64,000 nt of DNA from Cutibacterium porci (GCF_009696315.1 NZ_VUMG01000003.1:434001-498000); one strand, 5' to 3'; counted from the first letter of the stretch, positions 46,442 to 56,073 are shown. The notes: generated by a model from the letters alone, not told the origin. Made by a program: numbers and translations.

Positions 46442-47713
46442 TCAGAACGTCTGTCGACGACGCCCTCCGGGCCGACGGGTACGACTGCGGCGGACAAGCC
46501 CTACCGCCCGAGCCGCCGTCGTTCCAATAAGTAGCCCCAAGGCGATCGCGCCGATGATCCCTGCAGACTCCAACGCCGTCGCACCAGCCACTGGAGTTCC
46601 TGCCCCGAGCTGGGTAAGGGAAACCACCCCCAACGAGCCGGGAACCAGCAGCCAGAAGCTGGGCAGAAAGAGCACGAGGCGCGGCAAGCGCGGACGGTAT
46701 ATCTCGATTATTGAAGACCCGAAACTGGCCACGACGGCTCCCAGCAATCCGCCACCCCACGTCGCCCCAGCGATCGTCTGACCAATGATCTGGAAGGCCA
46801 AGGTCATGGCCAGCATCAGCGCAACCCAGGGGATGAGCCGCCCCGGTATCGACTCCATCAGGCTCATGCCAGCAGTCAAGAGGAGGACGCCGAGGAAAGG
46901 TACCCACAGCCCACGCCAAGGCACGATCTGGTTTCCCAGCTGATCGACGGGGACTTTCATGAGCCACGCGGCGACGAGCACACCCGCCGTGAACATAGCC
47001 AATTGCGCAGTACCAAATGCCAGTCGCGACGCACCTGCCATCATCGCTCCGGCAGCTAGTTCCGCGACTCCTGTGACGATGAGGGCACCCGGCAGTAGCA
47101 CCGCAATGGGCGGCAACAGACTGCGCAGCGGCCCCTCAATGAGCCCAAGTCGGGCCGCCCAGAAGGCACACAATGCGACGGCGAAGGCAGCGACGAACGG
47201 GGTGAGGACGGCCAGGGCTTTCCTTTTGCCCGATAACCACATGAATCCGGCTGTGATCTGACCGGCAAGTATCGAAAACAGCACGCTGGGCCACAGCGGC
47301 TGCAATACGAGGGCAATACCGGAGGCCACGCACACCATGCCGCCGTGTAGACCGAACCTCGGATAGCGCGGCGGGATAGACCGCAGGCTGCGAAATTGTT
47401 CAAGGGCCTCAGCTGGGCCGATGGTGCCGTCAAGAAGCTCCTGACGGATCCGAGCAGTGGTAGCACTCTGATCCAGCCGGATGGTCCCTTCCACCGATTC
47501 GAACGTGGCTGGGGTGCCACCTCCCAAACTCACCACCACCCCCGTAGGCCAACCTTGTACTTGAACGTCGGAACATCCGAGATACCGACCGACGCTACGG
47601 GTATCAGCTTCCACCTCGTGCACCGGCTGACCACCGGCGATCCCCGCCGCCGCTACATAGGCCAATAGGCGGCGGACACCGTTGTCGTCGAGCTCGTCCA
47701 CGTCAGATCCCAT
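46442..47713 (-). CDS. Threonine/serine exporter (ThrE family)
   Basis: 423 residues joining the ThrE cytoplasmic N-domain (about residues 1-130, with FESVEGTIRLDQ) to about ten membrane segments, as in the Corynebacterium threonine exporter. The segment LLPGALIVTGVAELAAGAMMAGA (interrupted reading: LLPGALIVTGVAEL) and MESIPGRLIPWV are typical. It probably exports small amino acids or dipeptides. The C-terminus is very basic. It converges with the EcsC-like gene, with only 10 bp between stops. Confidence 0.85.
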   Translation of the reverse strand: MGSDVDELDDNGVRRLLAYVAAAGIAGGQPVHEVEADTRSVGRYLGCSDVQVQGWPTGVVVSLGGGTPATFESVEGTIRLDQSATTARIRQELLDGTIGPAEALEQFRSLRSIPPRYPRFGLHGGMVCVASGIALVLQPLWPSVLFSILAGQITAGFMWLSGKRKALAVLTPFVAAFAVALCAFWAARLGLIEGPLRSLLPPIAVLLPGALIVTGVAELAAGAMMAGASRLAFGTAQLAMFTAGVLVAAWLMKVPVDQLGNQIVPWRGLWVPFLGVLLLTAGMSLMESIPGRLIPWVALMLAMTLAFQIIGQTIAGATWGGGLLGAVVASFGSSIIEIYRPRLPRLVLFLPSFWLLVPGSLGVVSLTQLGAGTPVAGATALESAGIIGAIALGLLIGTTAARAVGLVRRSRTRRPGGRRRQTF

Positions 47714-47919
47714 CGTCGATACCGTGGATCAATAGTCGCGCACCTGTGCGCCTTTAGCACGCCCGCTGACCGAACATCCATCCGTACGCCATCGCAGACA
47801 GTTGTGATTGCCGTCGTTAGCGCGCGTATCGGCCGACCGTGGGGTCGCTCGCAACCACCGTCGGGCCTGGCGGCGTCAAGGTGTACGTCAACCACCCGGC
47901 GCGCGCTCGCGCAAGGTCG

Positions 47920-48624
47920 TCAGGGACGCAGGGATTTTCCCCCGGCCAGCCCCCATGCATACCCGATAACCCCTAGCAGGGCACAGGCACCAGCACACAC
48001 CACGGCCACGGTAGACACTGTCGGTGCACTGCCCTCAACTGCGGCCGTTTTCCCTGGATAGCCTCCTGGCAGGAATCGCAGGAAGGTGTGCGACTGCGCG
48101 ACGACCACAACGAGGTAGGTTAGAAGACCGCACAGCGGCCCACCCCGCCGCGATACCACTCCGGTAACACATAGTGCGATACCGGTACACAGCACGCACG
48201 TAACAGAGAGCCCCATAAATGGCGGCCACGGCAGCTGAAACCGTGTCGGCATCTGCGGTATGAGCACGGAATCACCATCAGGTATGACCTCGACGGGCAA
48301 TGACCGCAGTACCCATCCCATGAGCAATGGGAGACCAGCCGCGCAGCCGCATATCCACAGCCCTATCGACGCGTACCCCACCGTGAGGGACCGAACCGAT
48401 GTCCTCTCGACCCAATCCATGGCCGATGCGACACACCACATGATGGTGGCACAACCCACCAGAACGATCAGCTCGGGACCAGTCGCAGGGCGATCCCACA
48501 GATCTCCCGGTGCCAGCGACAGACTCGTCTTCCACAGGAAAAAGGCCACGACGAAGGCCGCCACCGGCACGATGACAAGGGCCATGGCGTGGCGCCCCTT
48601 CAGGAAAGCCGCGATGCTTCTCAT
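47920..48624 (-). CDS. Membrane protein of an ABC-2 transporter operon
   Basis: 234 residues with six hydrophobic segments and a short basic N-terminus. Its ATG overlaps the stop of the upstream permease gene (ATGA), so the two are coupled and probably form a heteromeric channel. No specific family motif stands out. It is the last gene of the three-gene operon. Confidence 0.7.
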   Translation of the reverse strand: MRSIAAFLKGRHAMALVIVPVAAFVVAFFLWKTSLSLAPGDLWDRPATGPELIVLVGCATIMWCVASAMDWVERTSVRSLTVGYASIGLWICGCAAGLPLLMGWVLRSLPVEVIPDGDSVLIPQMPTRFQLPWPPFMGLSVTCVLCTGIALCVTGVVSRRGGPLCGLLTYLVVVVAQSHTFLRFLPGGYPGKTAAVEGSAPTVSTVAVVCAGACALLGVIGYAWGLAGGKSLRP

Positions 48625-49982
48625 CGGTGGAGATCTCTAGAGGTCAACGAACACGTGCTTACCGCGCGATGATGCGCCGTATACCAATGACGGAATGCGG
48701 TTACATCCATGCCGTCAAGGCTATTTCGTTGCGAACTCGTCGGCTCATCGTGCGGGAGTCCAGCCAACCGAAGAATGGTACGTTCCACGGTATCGACAGC
48801 CCCGAGAGCCTCCATTTGCTGGGACGTCATATCTCCAGAGGTGGACATAAAGGCACATGCGTCCCGTCCTGAAAATGATTGAGCCAGCCCCTCACCCGTC
48901 AGATCCGATAATTGTTGCGCGGAGCGGTATGAAGTCGGTTCTCCGAGATCAATGACGAGTTGTTGGCCGTGTACGTGGTATCCAGCCTCGGCAAGCAGGA
49001 TATCTCGGGAAGCCATCGCGTGCGGCATGACGGACGCGACGCGCTGAGCCGGTTTCGCGTAGGAGGCAGCGAGACTGCGATGCGCTGGCGTGACGCATAC
49101 CCGTACGCCCTCGTGCGACGAACACTCAAAAGCTAGTGGCGCATTTCGAAACAACGGTACCGGCATGACGACGCCCACGGCAGCGATGATGAGCGGTGGG
49201 GCGATCAAGGCCACACAGGGCATCACTCGACGCCATGTCAACCCACCAGAACGGACTTGTGACCAGCGGGCGGATGCCAGAATGCACGAGATAGTGACGA
49301 TAAGAAAGAACAGGGCTCGCACCACCACGGCTTCGGGCGTGACAGTGTGGGTGCCACCTGGTTCCGACATTCCGAGCGACCATCCGAGAGCCACCGAGCT
49401 ATACCCGGTGTTGGCGAGGATATGACCGTTCATGAGGACGGGTAATCCGACCACGACGATGCACACAAGAGGCGCTAACACCCACACGATGGGGTGGCAG
49501 ACCATTGCAGCAACAAGGTGAGCGACAGCCACTAGAGCCGCGAACGACAGCAGGATGACGATTAAGTCGGAGGCTTCGGCGACGGTCGGAGTCGCATTGA
49601 GCCACGCCTTGACGACCAGCGGGGCGGCCACGATGACCGTCCCGGTGAGCAAGGCAACCGTCTGCCTCCAGAACCAGCACCAGTGAATGCCGAGAATGGA
49701 CCGCGCTGGAGCAACCCCCACAACCATGTCCGAGGGTGCCATACGTTCCGCGAGGCTCGCCCCCATAAGGCCAGCCACAATCGCCCACAGCATACTGGAT
49801 TCCCGGAGCGTGACGACAACGTCCTGCACCTGCCACACACCCCAGGCCCATCGGCCTCGCAGCGCCACAAGGCTGCACATGGCACCACCGACCGTTACGA
49901 GAACCACATACCATGGCGTGAACGGGAATGCCACGCAGCGAAAACCACGCAACGGACGCATATCATGGGGCGACCTGGGCAT
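48621..49982 (-). CDS. ABC-2-type membrane protein with large extracellular domain
   Basis: 453 residues from ATG 49982, which shares a base with the ATPase stop (TGATG). Six membrane segments fill residues about 20-280; the remaining 170 residues form a soluble, probably external domain with paired Cys (FECSSHEGVRVCVTPAH). That layout resembles membrane subunits of peptide or antibiotic exporters where the extra domain handles substrate outside. The substrate is unknown. Confidence 0.72.
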   Translation of the reverse strand: MPRSPHDMRPLRGFRCVAFPFTPWYVVLVTVGGAMCSLVALRGRWAWGVWQVQDVVVTLRESSMLWAIVAGLMGASLAERMAPSDMVVGVAPARSILGIHWCWFWRQTVALLTGTVIVAAPLVVKAWLNATPTVAEASDLIVILLSFAALVAVAHLVAAMVCHPIVWVLAPLVCIVVVGLPVLMNGHILANTGYSSVALGWSLGMSEPGGTHTVTPEAVVVRALFFLIVTISCILASARWSQVRSGGLTWRRVMPCVALIAPPLIIAAVGVVMPVPLFRNAPLAFECSSHEGVRVCVTPAHRSLAASYAKPAQRVASVMPHAMASRDILLAEAGYHVHGQQLVIDLGEPTSYRSAQQLSDLTGEGLAQSFSGRDACAFMSTSGDMTSQQMEALGAVDTVERTILRLAGLPHDEPTSSQRNSLDGMDVTAFRHWYTAHHRAVSTCSLTSRDLHR

Positions 49983-50716
49983 CACGCCGCCTCCCCGAGA
50001 AGGGTGAGGTACCCAGCCTCAGCGTCGTTGGCGTTACGGACTGGATGCCCTCGGCCAACAGATTCCAGTTCGGAGTACGAGCCCTCGAAGACCAGCTTTC
50101 CCTCAGACAAGACGACGAGTTGCGACACGAAGCCCTGGAGATCCTCAAGCAGATGAGTCGACACAATGACCGTCCGATCTTCGGCGAGCTCACCGAAGAG
50201 GGATCGCACCCCAATCCTTGATGCCGGGTCGAGGCCTACCGTCGGCTCATCAAGCAGTAATACAGCCGGATCGCCGACAATCGCACACGCGATTCCAAGT
50301 CGCTGACGCATTCCACCCGACAGGGACTGGACGCGCTCATCGGCGCGGTCGAGAAGCCCAACACGATCGAGGGCCGCACGCGCCCTCGCGCGGCATTCGC
50401 TCGGTTCAACGCCTCGCGCCCAGGCCGCGTATTCCACCGCCCGCCGGATACGAAAGCGCGAGGGGAGGGAAAACCTCTGGGGCAGGAATCCGACCAAAGC
50501 ACGGATGGTGTCGACGTCATCGCTGACATCGACACCATTCACCCGAACGTGGCCGGACTCCGGTTCACGCAGTGTCGCGAGGATACTGAGAAGTGTCGAC
50601 TTTCCGGCCCCATTCGGGCCGAGCAGCCCCCACAGACCAATACCAAATTCACAAGAAATATCAACCAGACTGTTACGACGACGGTAGCGGTGCGAGAGGT
50701 GTTCAATTTCTATCAA
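49982..50716 (-). CDS. ABC transporter ATPase
   Basis: 244 residues from TTG 50716; no ATG or GTG fits in frame upstream and the ribosome site is weak, so expression may be low or the start may be misjudged. Walker A GLLGPNGAGKST (about residue 31), signature [12 protein letters not shown], Walker B AVLLLDEPTVGLD and H-loop VSTHLLED are complete. It powers the two membrane proteins that follow and belongs to the ABC-2/drug and bacteriocin exporter group. Confidence 0.88.
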   Translation of the reverse strand: MIEIEHLSHRYRRRNSLVDISCEFGIGLWGLLGPNGAGKSTLLSILATLREPESGHVRVNGVDVSDDVDTIRALVGFLPQRFSLPSRFRIRRAVEYAAWARGVEPSECRARARAALDRVGLLDRADERVQSLSGGMRQRLGIACAIVGDPAVLLLDEPTVGLDPASRIGVRSLFGELAEDRTVIVSTHLLEDLQGFVSQLVVLSEGKLVFEGSYSELESVGRGHPVRNANDAEAGYLTLLGEAA

Positions 50717-50764
50717 TTCAGTGTGCCCCGAGTAAAGATGGATTCCGCCATGTCAGCGAATAAG

Positions 50765-50810
50765 GTCGACGGGTTTCTTGCGAGATTCCGTCTCAGCCAA
50801 ACCCGTCGAC
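50765..50810. repeat. 12-bp inverted repeat before the ABC operon
   Basis: GTCGACGGGTTT and AAACCCGTCGAC are perfect inverses separated by 22 nt. It may end the E2 transcript or regulate the ABC operon; there is no T-run. Confidence 0.5.
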
Positions 50811-50818
50811 ACACGATA

Positions 50819-50864
50819 CCGCATAGCTATGCGGTCATCTGTACAGCATAGCTATGCGGTCATC
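50819..50864. promoter_or_regulatory. Tandem palindromic repeat, candidate operator
   Basis: A 19-bp unit beginning GCATAGCTATGCGG occurs at 50821 and again at 50846, 25 bp apart. Each contains the perfect palindrome GCATAGCTATGC; the first extends to CCGCATAGCTATGCGG. It lies between the E2 stop and the ABC ATPase start, where a dimeric repressor site would be expected. Confidence 0.55.
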
Positions 50865-50923
50865 CGGACACACAAACGGAACACTCCCACTCCTGTCGGA
50901 TCATCCCGTCCACAAGGTCTACC

Positions 50924-52342
50924 TCAGTACAGCATTGCCGACGCCGGATCCGACAGGATTTCCGCAACGTCGTGAAGGAAGGTCGAGCCCTCCTCACCGT
51001 CAATGAGACGATGATCGAACCCGAGGCTCATCGTCGTCACCCACCTGGGGACAACGCGCTCGTCATCACCGGTCCCAACGACCCATGGCCGTCGAGCGAT
51101 AGCGCCGAGCACCAGGATCGCCGACTCGGTCCGATTGACGACCGGAGTCCCGGCGTCAAGGCCAAACACCCCGACGTTGGTAATCGAAAACGTGCCGTCG
51201 GTGTAGTCAGTCGGTTGCAACCGGTCTTCCTTGGCGATCGCGACAATCCGGGTGATTTCCGTAGCCAGTTCAAGCATCGTCATGTCCTGGGCGTCACGCA
51301 CCACCGGCACCATGAGCCCGCGCGGGGTCGCCGCAGCGATACCAAGGTTGATCCGGTCACGGAAGACGATCTGGTCGGCAGCGTCATCCCACGCAGCATT
51401 GATAACCGGGGTCCTGCCCATCGCCAGACACACCGCCTTGCACCACACCGTCAGCGGGGAGACACGCAGGCCTGTGAAACGGCGGTCGGCGCGCAGCCGG
51501 TTGACCAGCTCCATCGTCGGGGTGACGTCGCAGGTGAGGAAGGCCGTCACGAGGGCTTTGGTATCCAGCGAGTCCTTCATAGCCTTCGCTGTAACCTTAC
51601 GCACCCCACGCACCGGCACCTTGCGGGTGTGACCGTCGGGTTCTGTCGGGGCGCCGCCGAGCAGACGCCGAGACATCACCGACATGTTCGCCAGCTCGGC
51701 GTCACCACGAGAAACGCCGGTATCCCGAGCAGCATCATGCCCAGCCTCGGCTGCTGCTTTAACGTCACTCCTGGTCACCGCCCCCTGCGGACCAGTACCG
51801 CTAACCTGCGCCAGGTCAATACCGAGGTCGGCGGCCAGTCGTCGAGCAGGCGGCTTGGCAAGGACGTGCGCGGTGCGGTCCATCCGCGGGGGATCCTCGC
51901 GAGCACGAGGCTCAGCAGAACGCTCCTGCGGCGCGATCTCGGCGTCAGTGTGTGCATCCCCGGCGTCATAGTGAGGTTCTGGTTCTACCGGATAGCCGCC
52001 TTCCTCGGGCGCTCGCTGCGCCGACACCGCAACTGCTCTGCGGCGACGACGTCGACGTCCGGTTTCCTCCGCGACGTGGCCGACGAGGAACTCCGGCTCG
52101 TCATCGGAACCGTCGTCAATCATGACCAACGGCTCCCCAACAGCCACCGTCTCACCAGGCTCAGCACACAGTTTCGCCACGGTACCGGCAAACGGGCTAG
52201 GCAACTCAACAATCGACTTAGCCGTCTCGACTTCGCACAGCACATCGTTGATCTTCACGGTGTCACCGGGAGACACTTGCCAAGAGACAACTTCTCCTTC
52301 CGTGAGTCCTTCACCTGGGTCGGGCATGCGGTAGCTCTTCAT
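50924..52342 (-). CDS. 2-oxoacid dehydrogenase E2, dihydrolipoamide acyltransferase
   Basis: 472 residues, ATG with GGGAGG 7 nt upstream. Order: one lipoyl domain (VETAKSIVELPSP, lipoyl Lys at residue 42), an acidic/Arg linker that includes seven Arg in a row (about 96-102), a peripheral-subunit-binding domain (AKPPARRLAADLGIDLAQVS, about 161-180), and the acyltransferase core with the catalytic GFDHRLIDG near the end. It is the last gene of the E1alpha-E1beta-E2 operon. The type is branched-chain or acetoin-like; E3 is not encoded here. Confidence 0.92.
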   Translation of the reverse strand: MKSYRMPDPGEGLTEGEVVSWQVSPGDTVKINDVLCEVETAKSIVELPSPFAGTVAKLCAEPGETVAVGEPLVMIDDGSDDEPEFLVGHVAEETGRRRRRRRAVAVSAQRAPEEGGYPVEPEPHYDAGDAHTDAEIAPQERSAEPRAREDPPRMDRTAHVLAKPPARRLAADLGIDLAQVSGTGPQGAVTRSDVKAAAEAGHDAARDTGVSRGDAELANMSVMSRRLLGGAPTEPDGHTRKVPVRGVRKVTAKAMKDSLDTKALVTAFLTCDVTPTMELVNRLRADRRFTGLRVSPLTVWCKAVCLAMGRTPVINAAWDDAADQIVFRDRINLGIAAATPRGLMVPVVRDAQDMTMLELATEITRIVAIAKEDRLQPTDYTDGTFSITNVGVFGLDAGTPVVNRTESAILVLGAIARRPWVVGTGDDERVVPRWVTTMSLGFDHRLIDGEEGSTFLHDVAEILSDPASAMLY

Positions 52343-52368
52343 ATGAATACCTCTCGGGAGGACGGTGG

Positions 52369-53367
52369 TCAGAAGGCCAGGGAGCGGTCGACGGCGTCGA
52401 GGATGCGGTCGACGTCCGGGATGTGCTCCCCTTCAACCTTGGCTGGCGGGTATGGGGTCGACCATCCAGTGACTCGCAGTACTGGGGCCTCCATAACGTA
52501 ATACAGCTGTTCTCCCAGCCGAGCTGCAATCTCTGCACCAATGCCCTGGGTGCGCGGCGCCTCCTGCACCACAATCGCCCGCGTTGTGCGGCTCACTGAC
52601 TCGTAGACGACCGTCATGTCGATCGGGGAGAGGCTGCGTAAGTCGATGACCTCAAGCTCTCGCCCCTCCTGAGACGCCTCTTTCGCCGCCTCCAAACAGG
52701 TCTCGACCATTGGCCCGTAGCAAATCACAGTGGCGTCCTTGCCTGGGCGCGAGATCCGGGCCTGGTGCAGCCCCAGCTCGGGTGTCTGCGCAATCTCGCC
52801 ACGGGTGTAGTACCGACGCTTCGGCTCAAAGAAAATCACCGGGTCAGGGCTGTCGATGGACTGACGCACCATCCAGTAGGCGTCGTCAGGGTTGGAGCAG
52901 GTGACCACCTTGAGACCAGGCGTATTCGCGTAGAACCCTTCCGGCGACTCGGAGTGGTGTTCTGGCGAGCCGACACCGCCGCCGAAAGGAATACGGATCG
53001 TCACCGGCAGGGACCACCGACCGCCGACGCGAGCCCGGTACCGGGCCAACTGCGAAACGATCTGGTCAAAGGCTGGGGCGCTGAAGCCGTCGAACTGAAT
53101 TTCCACGCACGGTCGGTACCCGCGCATAGCCATACCAATCGCGGTTCCGACGATGCCTGATTCAGCCAGTGGCGAATCAATGACCCGACGGCCACCAAAC
53201 TGGGCTTTGAGACCATCAGTGATGCGGAAGACACCACCAAGGGTGCCAACATCCTCTCCTATGACGACGACGTGATCGTCGGCAGACAAAGCGTCAGCCA
53301 GCCCGGCATTGATGGCTTTGGCAAGGGTGGTCTCCCCCTGCGGACGCGCGCTCACATTCTCGCTCAT
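52369..53367 (-). CDS. 2-oxoacid dehydrogenase E1 beta subunit
   Basis: 332 residues from ATG 53367, which shares a base with the E1alpha stop (TGATG) and has AGGAGG 7 nt upstream; GTG 53370 is less likely. Landmarks are VVVIGEDVGTLGGVFRIT, DSPLAESGIVGTAIGMAMRG and GSPEHHSESPEGFYANTPGL. It pairs with E1alpha to decarboxylate a 2-oxoacid with thiamine diphosphate. Confidence 0.93.
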   Translation of the reverse strand: MSENVSARPQGETTLAKAINAGLADALSADDHVVVIGEDVGTLGGVFRITDGLKAQFGGRRVIDSPLAESGIVGTAIGMAMRGYRPCVEIQFDGFSAPAFDQIVSQLARYRARVGGRWSLPVTIRIPFGGGVGSPEHHSESPEGFYANTPGLKVVTCSNPDDAYWMVRQSIDSPDPVIFFEPKRRYYTRGEIAQTPELGLHQARISRPGKDATVICYGPMVETCLEAAKEASQEGRELEVIDLRSLSPIDMTVVYESVSRTTRAIVVQEAPRTQGIGAEIAARLGEQLYYVMEAPVLRVTGWSTPYPPAKVEGEHIPDVDRILDAVDRSLAF

Positions 53368-54512
53368 CACTTATCCTCCTGCCATGAGGCGATGTCCTCA
53401 GCCTCAGCCAACACATCAGGAGTCGGCTCGACGTAGACATCTGACATGAGATCGGCCATCACGGGCACCCGAGCCTGGTGGGCGGCAGCGCGAACCTCGG
53501 CGCCGAAGGCCTCCTCACGCTCAGCGAGGTCGTCGAGCCATGCTTGGTCGATAACACCGCGATCCTGCAGATAGGTACGCAACCGGATGATGGGGTCACT
53601 CTTATCCCACGTCGACTCTTCTTCTGCGGTGCGATAGCGGGTCGGATCATCAGTAGTGGTGTGAGCGCCCATCCGGTACGTCCACGCCTCAACGAACACC
53701 GGACCTTGTCCGCTACGGGCATGTTCGAGAGCCGATCGCAGCACGGCTGCCATCGCGATCACGTCATTGCCGTCGACTTGCACAGCGGGGATACCGAAAC
53801 CGAGACCACGCCGGAAAAGAGACGTCGGCGACTGTACGCTAGTCGGCTCTGAAATCGCCCACTGGTTATTGACGCATACAAAGACCACCGGGGCATTCAT
53901 TGAAGCCGCGAAGACATACGCCTCGTTCGTGTCTCCCTCGCTCATCGCACCGTCACCGTGAAAATCCAGTACGGCCGCCGGAGTACCTCCAGCCTCGACG
54001 TCGCGCTGGACACCCATCGCGTAGCCGACAGCGTGTAGGGTTCCTGACCCGATCATTACAGGGTACGCACTGAAATGAGTAGCGACGGTATCCCAGCCGC
54101 AATGAGCGGTGCCATTCCACGCCCCCAGAATGTCGACCACGCTGACGCCCATAGCGTGTGCCAACCCTTGCTCTCGGTAGGTAGGAAACACCTGATCGTC
54201 GTCCCCTAGCGCCAGCCACGCACCCGCCTGGGTCGCCTCCTGCCCCAGGAGGGGTGGCCACAAACCCAACTCGCCATGACGCTGCAAAGCAGTGCCTTCC
54301 ACGTCGAGGCGTCGCGTCATCACCATCATCTCGAGAGCCTTGACGAGGTCGTCGTCGCCCAACCCAGCAGGAAAGTTAGGGTGCGGTGTCAGATGCCCGT
54401 GCTCGTCAAGGATCCTCACCATTGCAGGATCTGGACGATTGACGGGGTGTTGGCGCGCCGGAAGGACGAACGGGTCCGCGTCTGCCTCGTCAGCACAAAT
54501 AATCTCGGTCAC
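53367..54512 (-). CDS. 2-oxoacid dehydrogenase E1 alpha subunit
   Basis: 381 residues from GTG 54512, chosen for a perfect AGGAGG about 6 nt upstream; longer forms run into the regulatory spacer. The thiamine-diphosphate motif is LDFHGDGAMSEGDTNEAYVF to VCVNNQWAIS (about residues 185-215), and the phosphorylation-loop region YRMGAHTTTDDPTRYR is present. Sequence style fits branched-chain 2-oxoacid dehydrogenases, linking Val/Leu/Ile breakdown to acyl-CoA. Two palindromes at 54582 and 54615 lie upstream. Confidence 0.92.
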   Translation of the reverse strand: MTEIICADEADADPFVLPARQHPVNRPDPAMVRILDEHGHLTPHPNFPAGLGDDDLVKALEMMVMTRRLDVEGTALQRHGELGLWPPLLGQEATQAGAWLALGDDDQVFPTYREQGLAHAMGVSVVDILGAWNGTAHCGWDTVATHFSAYPVMIGSGTLHAVGYAMGVQRDVEAGGTPAAVLDFHGDGAMSEGDTNEAYVFAASMNAPVVFVCVNNQWAISEPTSVQSPTSLFRRGLGFGIPAVQVDGNDVIAMAAVLRSALEHARSGQGPVFVEAWTYRMGAHTTTDDPTRYRTAEEESTWDKSDPIIRLRTYLQDRGVIDQAWLDDLAEREEAFGAEVRAAAHQARVPVMADLMSDVYVEPTPDVLAEAEDIASWQEDK

Positions 54513-54581
54513 ATCTTCCTCCTGGTCAAATGCTCCGTCCCTCAATTCTGGACGCCGCCAAGTCCAGTTCCAAACGCAACC

Positions 54582-54626
54582 TACGGTTCCGTAAGGAGCC
54601 ACCAAGAACGAGGTTACCGTTCCGTA
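54582..54626. promoter_or_regulatory. Paired operator between E1alpha and HemY genes
   Basis: TACGG-TT-CCGTA (54582-54593) is a perfect palindrome; TACCG-TT-CCGTA (54615-54626) differs at one position. They are 33 bp apart, about three helical turns, in the divergent spacer. A dimeric regulator of the TetR or similar class is likely. Confidence 0.55.
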
Positions 54627-54687
54627 GGTTATCCACCATTCCTACCCCGAGCTTCGGTTGACGTCAGAACGTGCGTACCCTCAAACC

Positions 54688-56073
54688 GTGAACAAAACAG
54701 TGGCGGTCATCGGTGCCGGGATGACGGGTCTGACAGCCGCGCACCATCTACAAAGCCACGGCTACCGACCTGTCGTCCTCGAATCGGGGCAGGGCGTCGG
54801 CGGCCAGGTGAGGTCGCGTCGTCTTGGCTCTAACGTGGTTGAAATGGGAGCCGAGGCCGTACCCCTGCGCGCCCCCGGGGTTGCTGCGCTCGTTGAGGAA
54901 CTGGGGCTGGCGGATTCCATGCGCCACCCTGCCCCTGGGCGCACGCTGCTATCGAGCCGACGCGGAGTCGTCGAGATGCCAGCCGGGGTGACTCCGGTAG
55001 GGCCCACGAAGTTCCTCCCCACTATCACGTCGCGCATCCTCTCCCCCGCCGGTCTGCTACGAGCCGGGCTCGAACCTTTCAATACTCGCCCCCACCCCGA
55101 CGACGTCAGCGTCGGTCAATTCATTACCGAAAGCTTTGGCGACGAAGTGGGACGCGCCATCGTCGACCCGCTGCTGGGTGGTATCCATGCCGCTGACCTC
55201 AACACGTTCTCGCTGGCCGTAGCCGCCCCCGCCCTTGCACAAACCGTCAAGAAGGGCGACTCCATCATCGCCGGGACTCTCAAGCGCAATGCCACCGGAT
55301 GGTGGTCGCGGATTCGCCATCGTTCACAGCGTTCCAATCTGCATACTCCCGCCATGGCCACATGGAGGCACGGCCTAGTGAGATTGCCGGAGGCGCTGGC
55401 CGAAACGCTCACCGTTCACACCAATACCCGTGCCACTGGCATTCGTCAGGTTGGCCACGAGTGGGTCATCGATGTCACTGGCCCACACGGCATCGGATCT
55501 GTTGCTGTTGACGAGGTCATCATCGCCACCCCGGCCAAGGTTGCGGCTGCCCTGCTCGCTATCGCGTCCCCGCCGGCGTCTGACCTGCTGCTGCGATGCG
55601 AGAGCACCACGGTTGCCACACTGGTGATGCGCACTGACCCTGTTGACCATCCGATCGCCACATCCCAGACCTGGTTTATCGGTTCGGCGTGGTCGCCCCT
55701 CGTACGCCAAGTCACCAATCTCTCGACGAAGTGGCACCTTTCTGAACCCACCTTCCGGATCACCATGGGTCGACAGGGTGGAACCCCTATCGACAACGTC
55801 TCTGACGACGACCTCGTCACCATGACCGTGGCAGAGCTGAAACGCCTCGGGCTAACTCTTACCCCCCGCGACTACGTCGTTGAGCGTCACCGTGGTGCCA
55901 TGCCGCAACCGGCTCCCGGTCACCGCGAGCGCATGACCCAGCTCGCCACGATCCTCGACGGCACCGGGCTCCATGTTGGAGGTGCCGGTATCGACGGCGC
56001 CGGAGTCGGCACTGCCATCGTTGCTGGCCGCCGTCTTGCACGCCGCATCACCTCGAAGGAGGACAACTCATGA
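54688..56073 (+). CDS. hemY: Protoporphyrinogen/coproporphyrinogen oxidase (HemY type)
   Basis: 461 residues from GTG 54688; TTG 54658 would add ten residues but neither has a strong ribosome site. It opens with the FAD-binding AVIGAGMTGLTAAHHL, then GVGGQVRSRRLGSNVVEMGA and DPLLGGIHAADLNTFSL, and ends in the second FAD segment GLHVGGAGIDGAGVGTAI. This is the oxygen-dependent flavin oxidase that aromatises a porphyrinogen; in Gram-positives the true substrate is often coproporphyrinogen III. The radical SAM gene starts inside its stop codon, which ties both to heme formation. Confidence 0.87.
   Translation: MNKTVAVIGAGMTGLTAAHHLQSHGYRPVVLESGQGVGGQVRSRRLGSNVVEMGAEAVPLRAPGVAALVEELGLADSMRHPAPGRTLLSSRRGVVEMPAGVTPVGPTKFLPTITSRILSPAGLLRAGLEPFNTRPHPDDVSVGQFITESFGDEVGRAIVDPLLGGIHAADLNTFSLAVAAPALAQTVKKGDSIIAGTLKRNATGWWSRIRHRSQRSNLHTPAMATWRHGLVRLPEALAETLTVHTNTRATGIRQVGHEWVIDVTGPHGIGSVAVDEVIIATPAKVAAALLAIASPPASDLLLRCESTTVATLVMRTDPVDHPIATSQTWFIGSAWSPLVRQVTNLSTKWHLSEPTFRITMGRQGGTPIDNVSDDDLVTMTVAELKRLGLTLTPRDYVVERHRGAMPQPAPGHRERMTQLATILDGTGLHVGGAGIDGAGVGTAIVAGRRLARRITSKEDNS

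Noticed and set aside
50819-50864. A CRISPR array
   Set aside because: Only two short palindromic units 25 bp apart, no spacers of constant length and no cas genes.
50972-52501. A 509-codon open frame on the plus strand across the E2 gene
   Set aside because: It is wholly antisense to a well-supported E2 gene, lacks motifs and a ribosome site, and its openness follows from high-GC codon bias.
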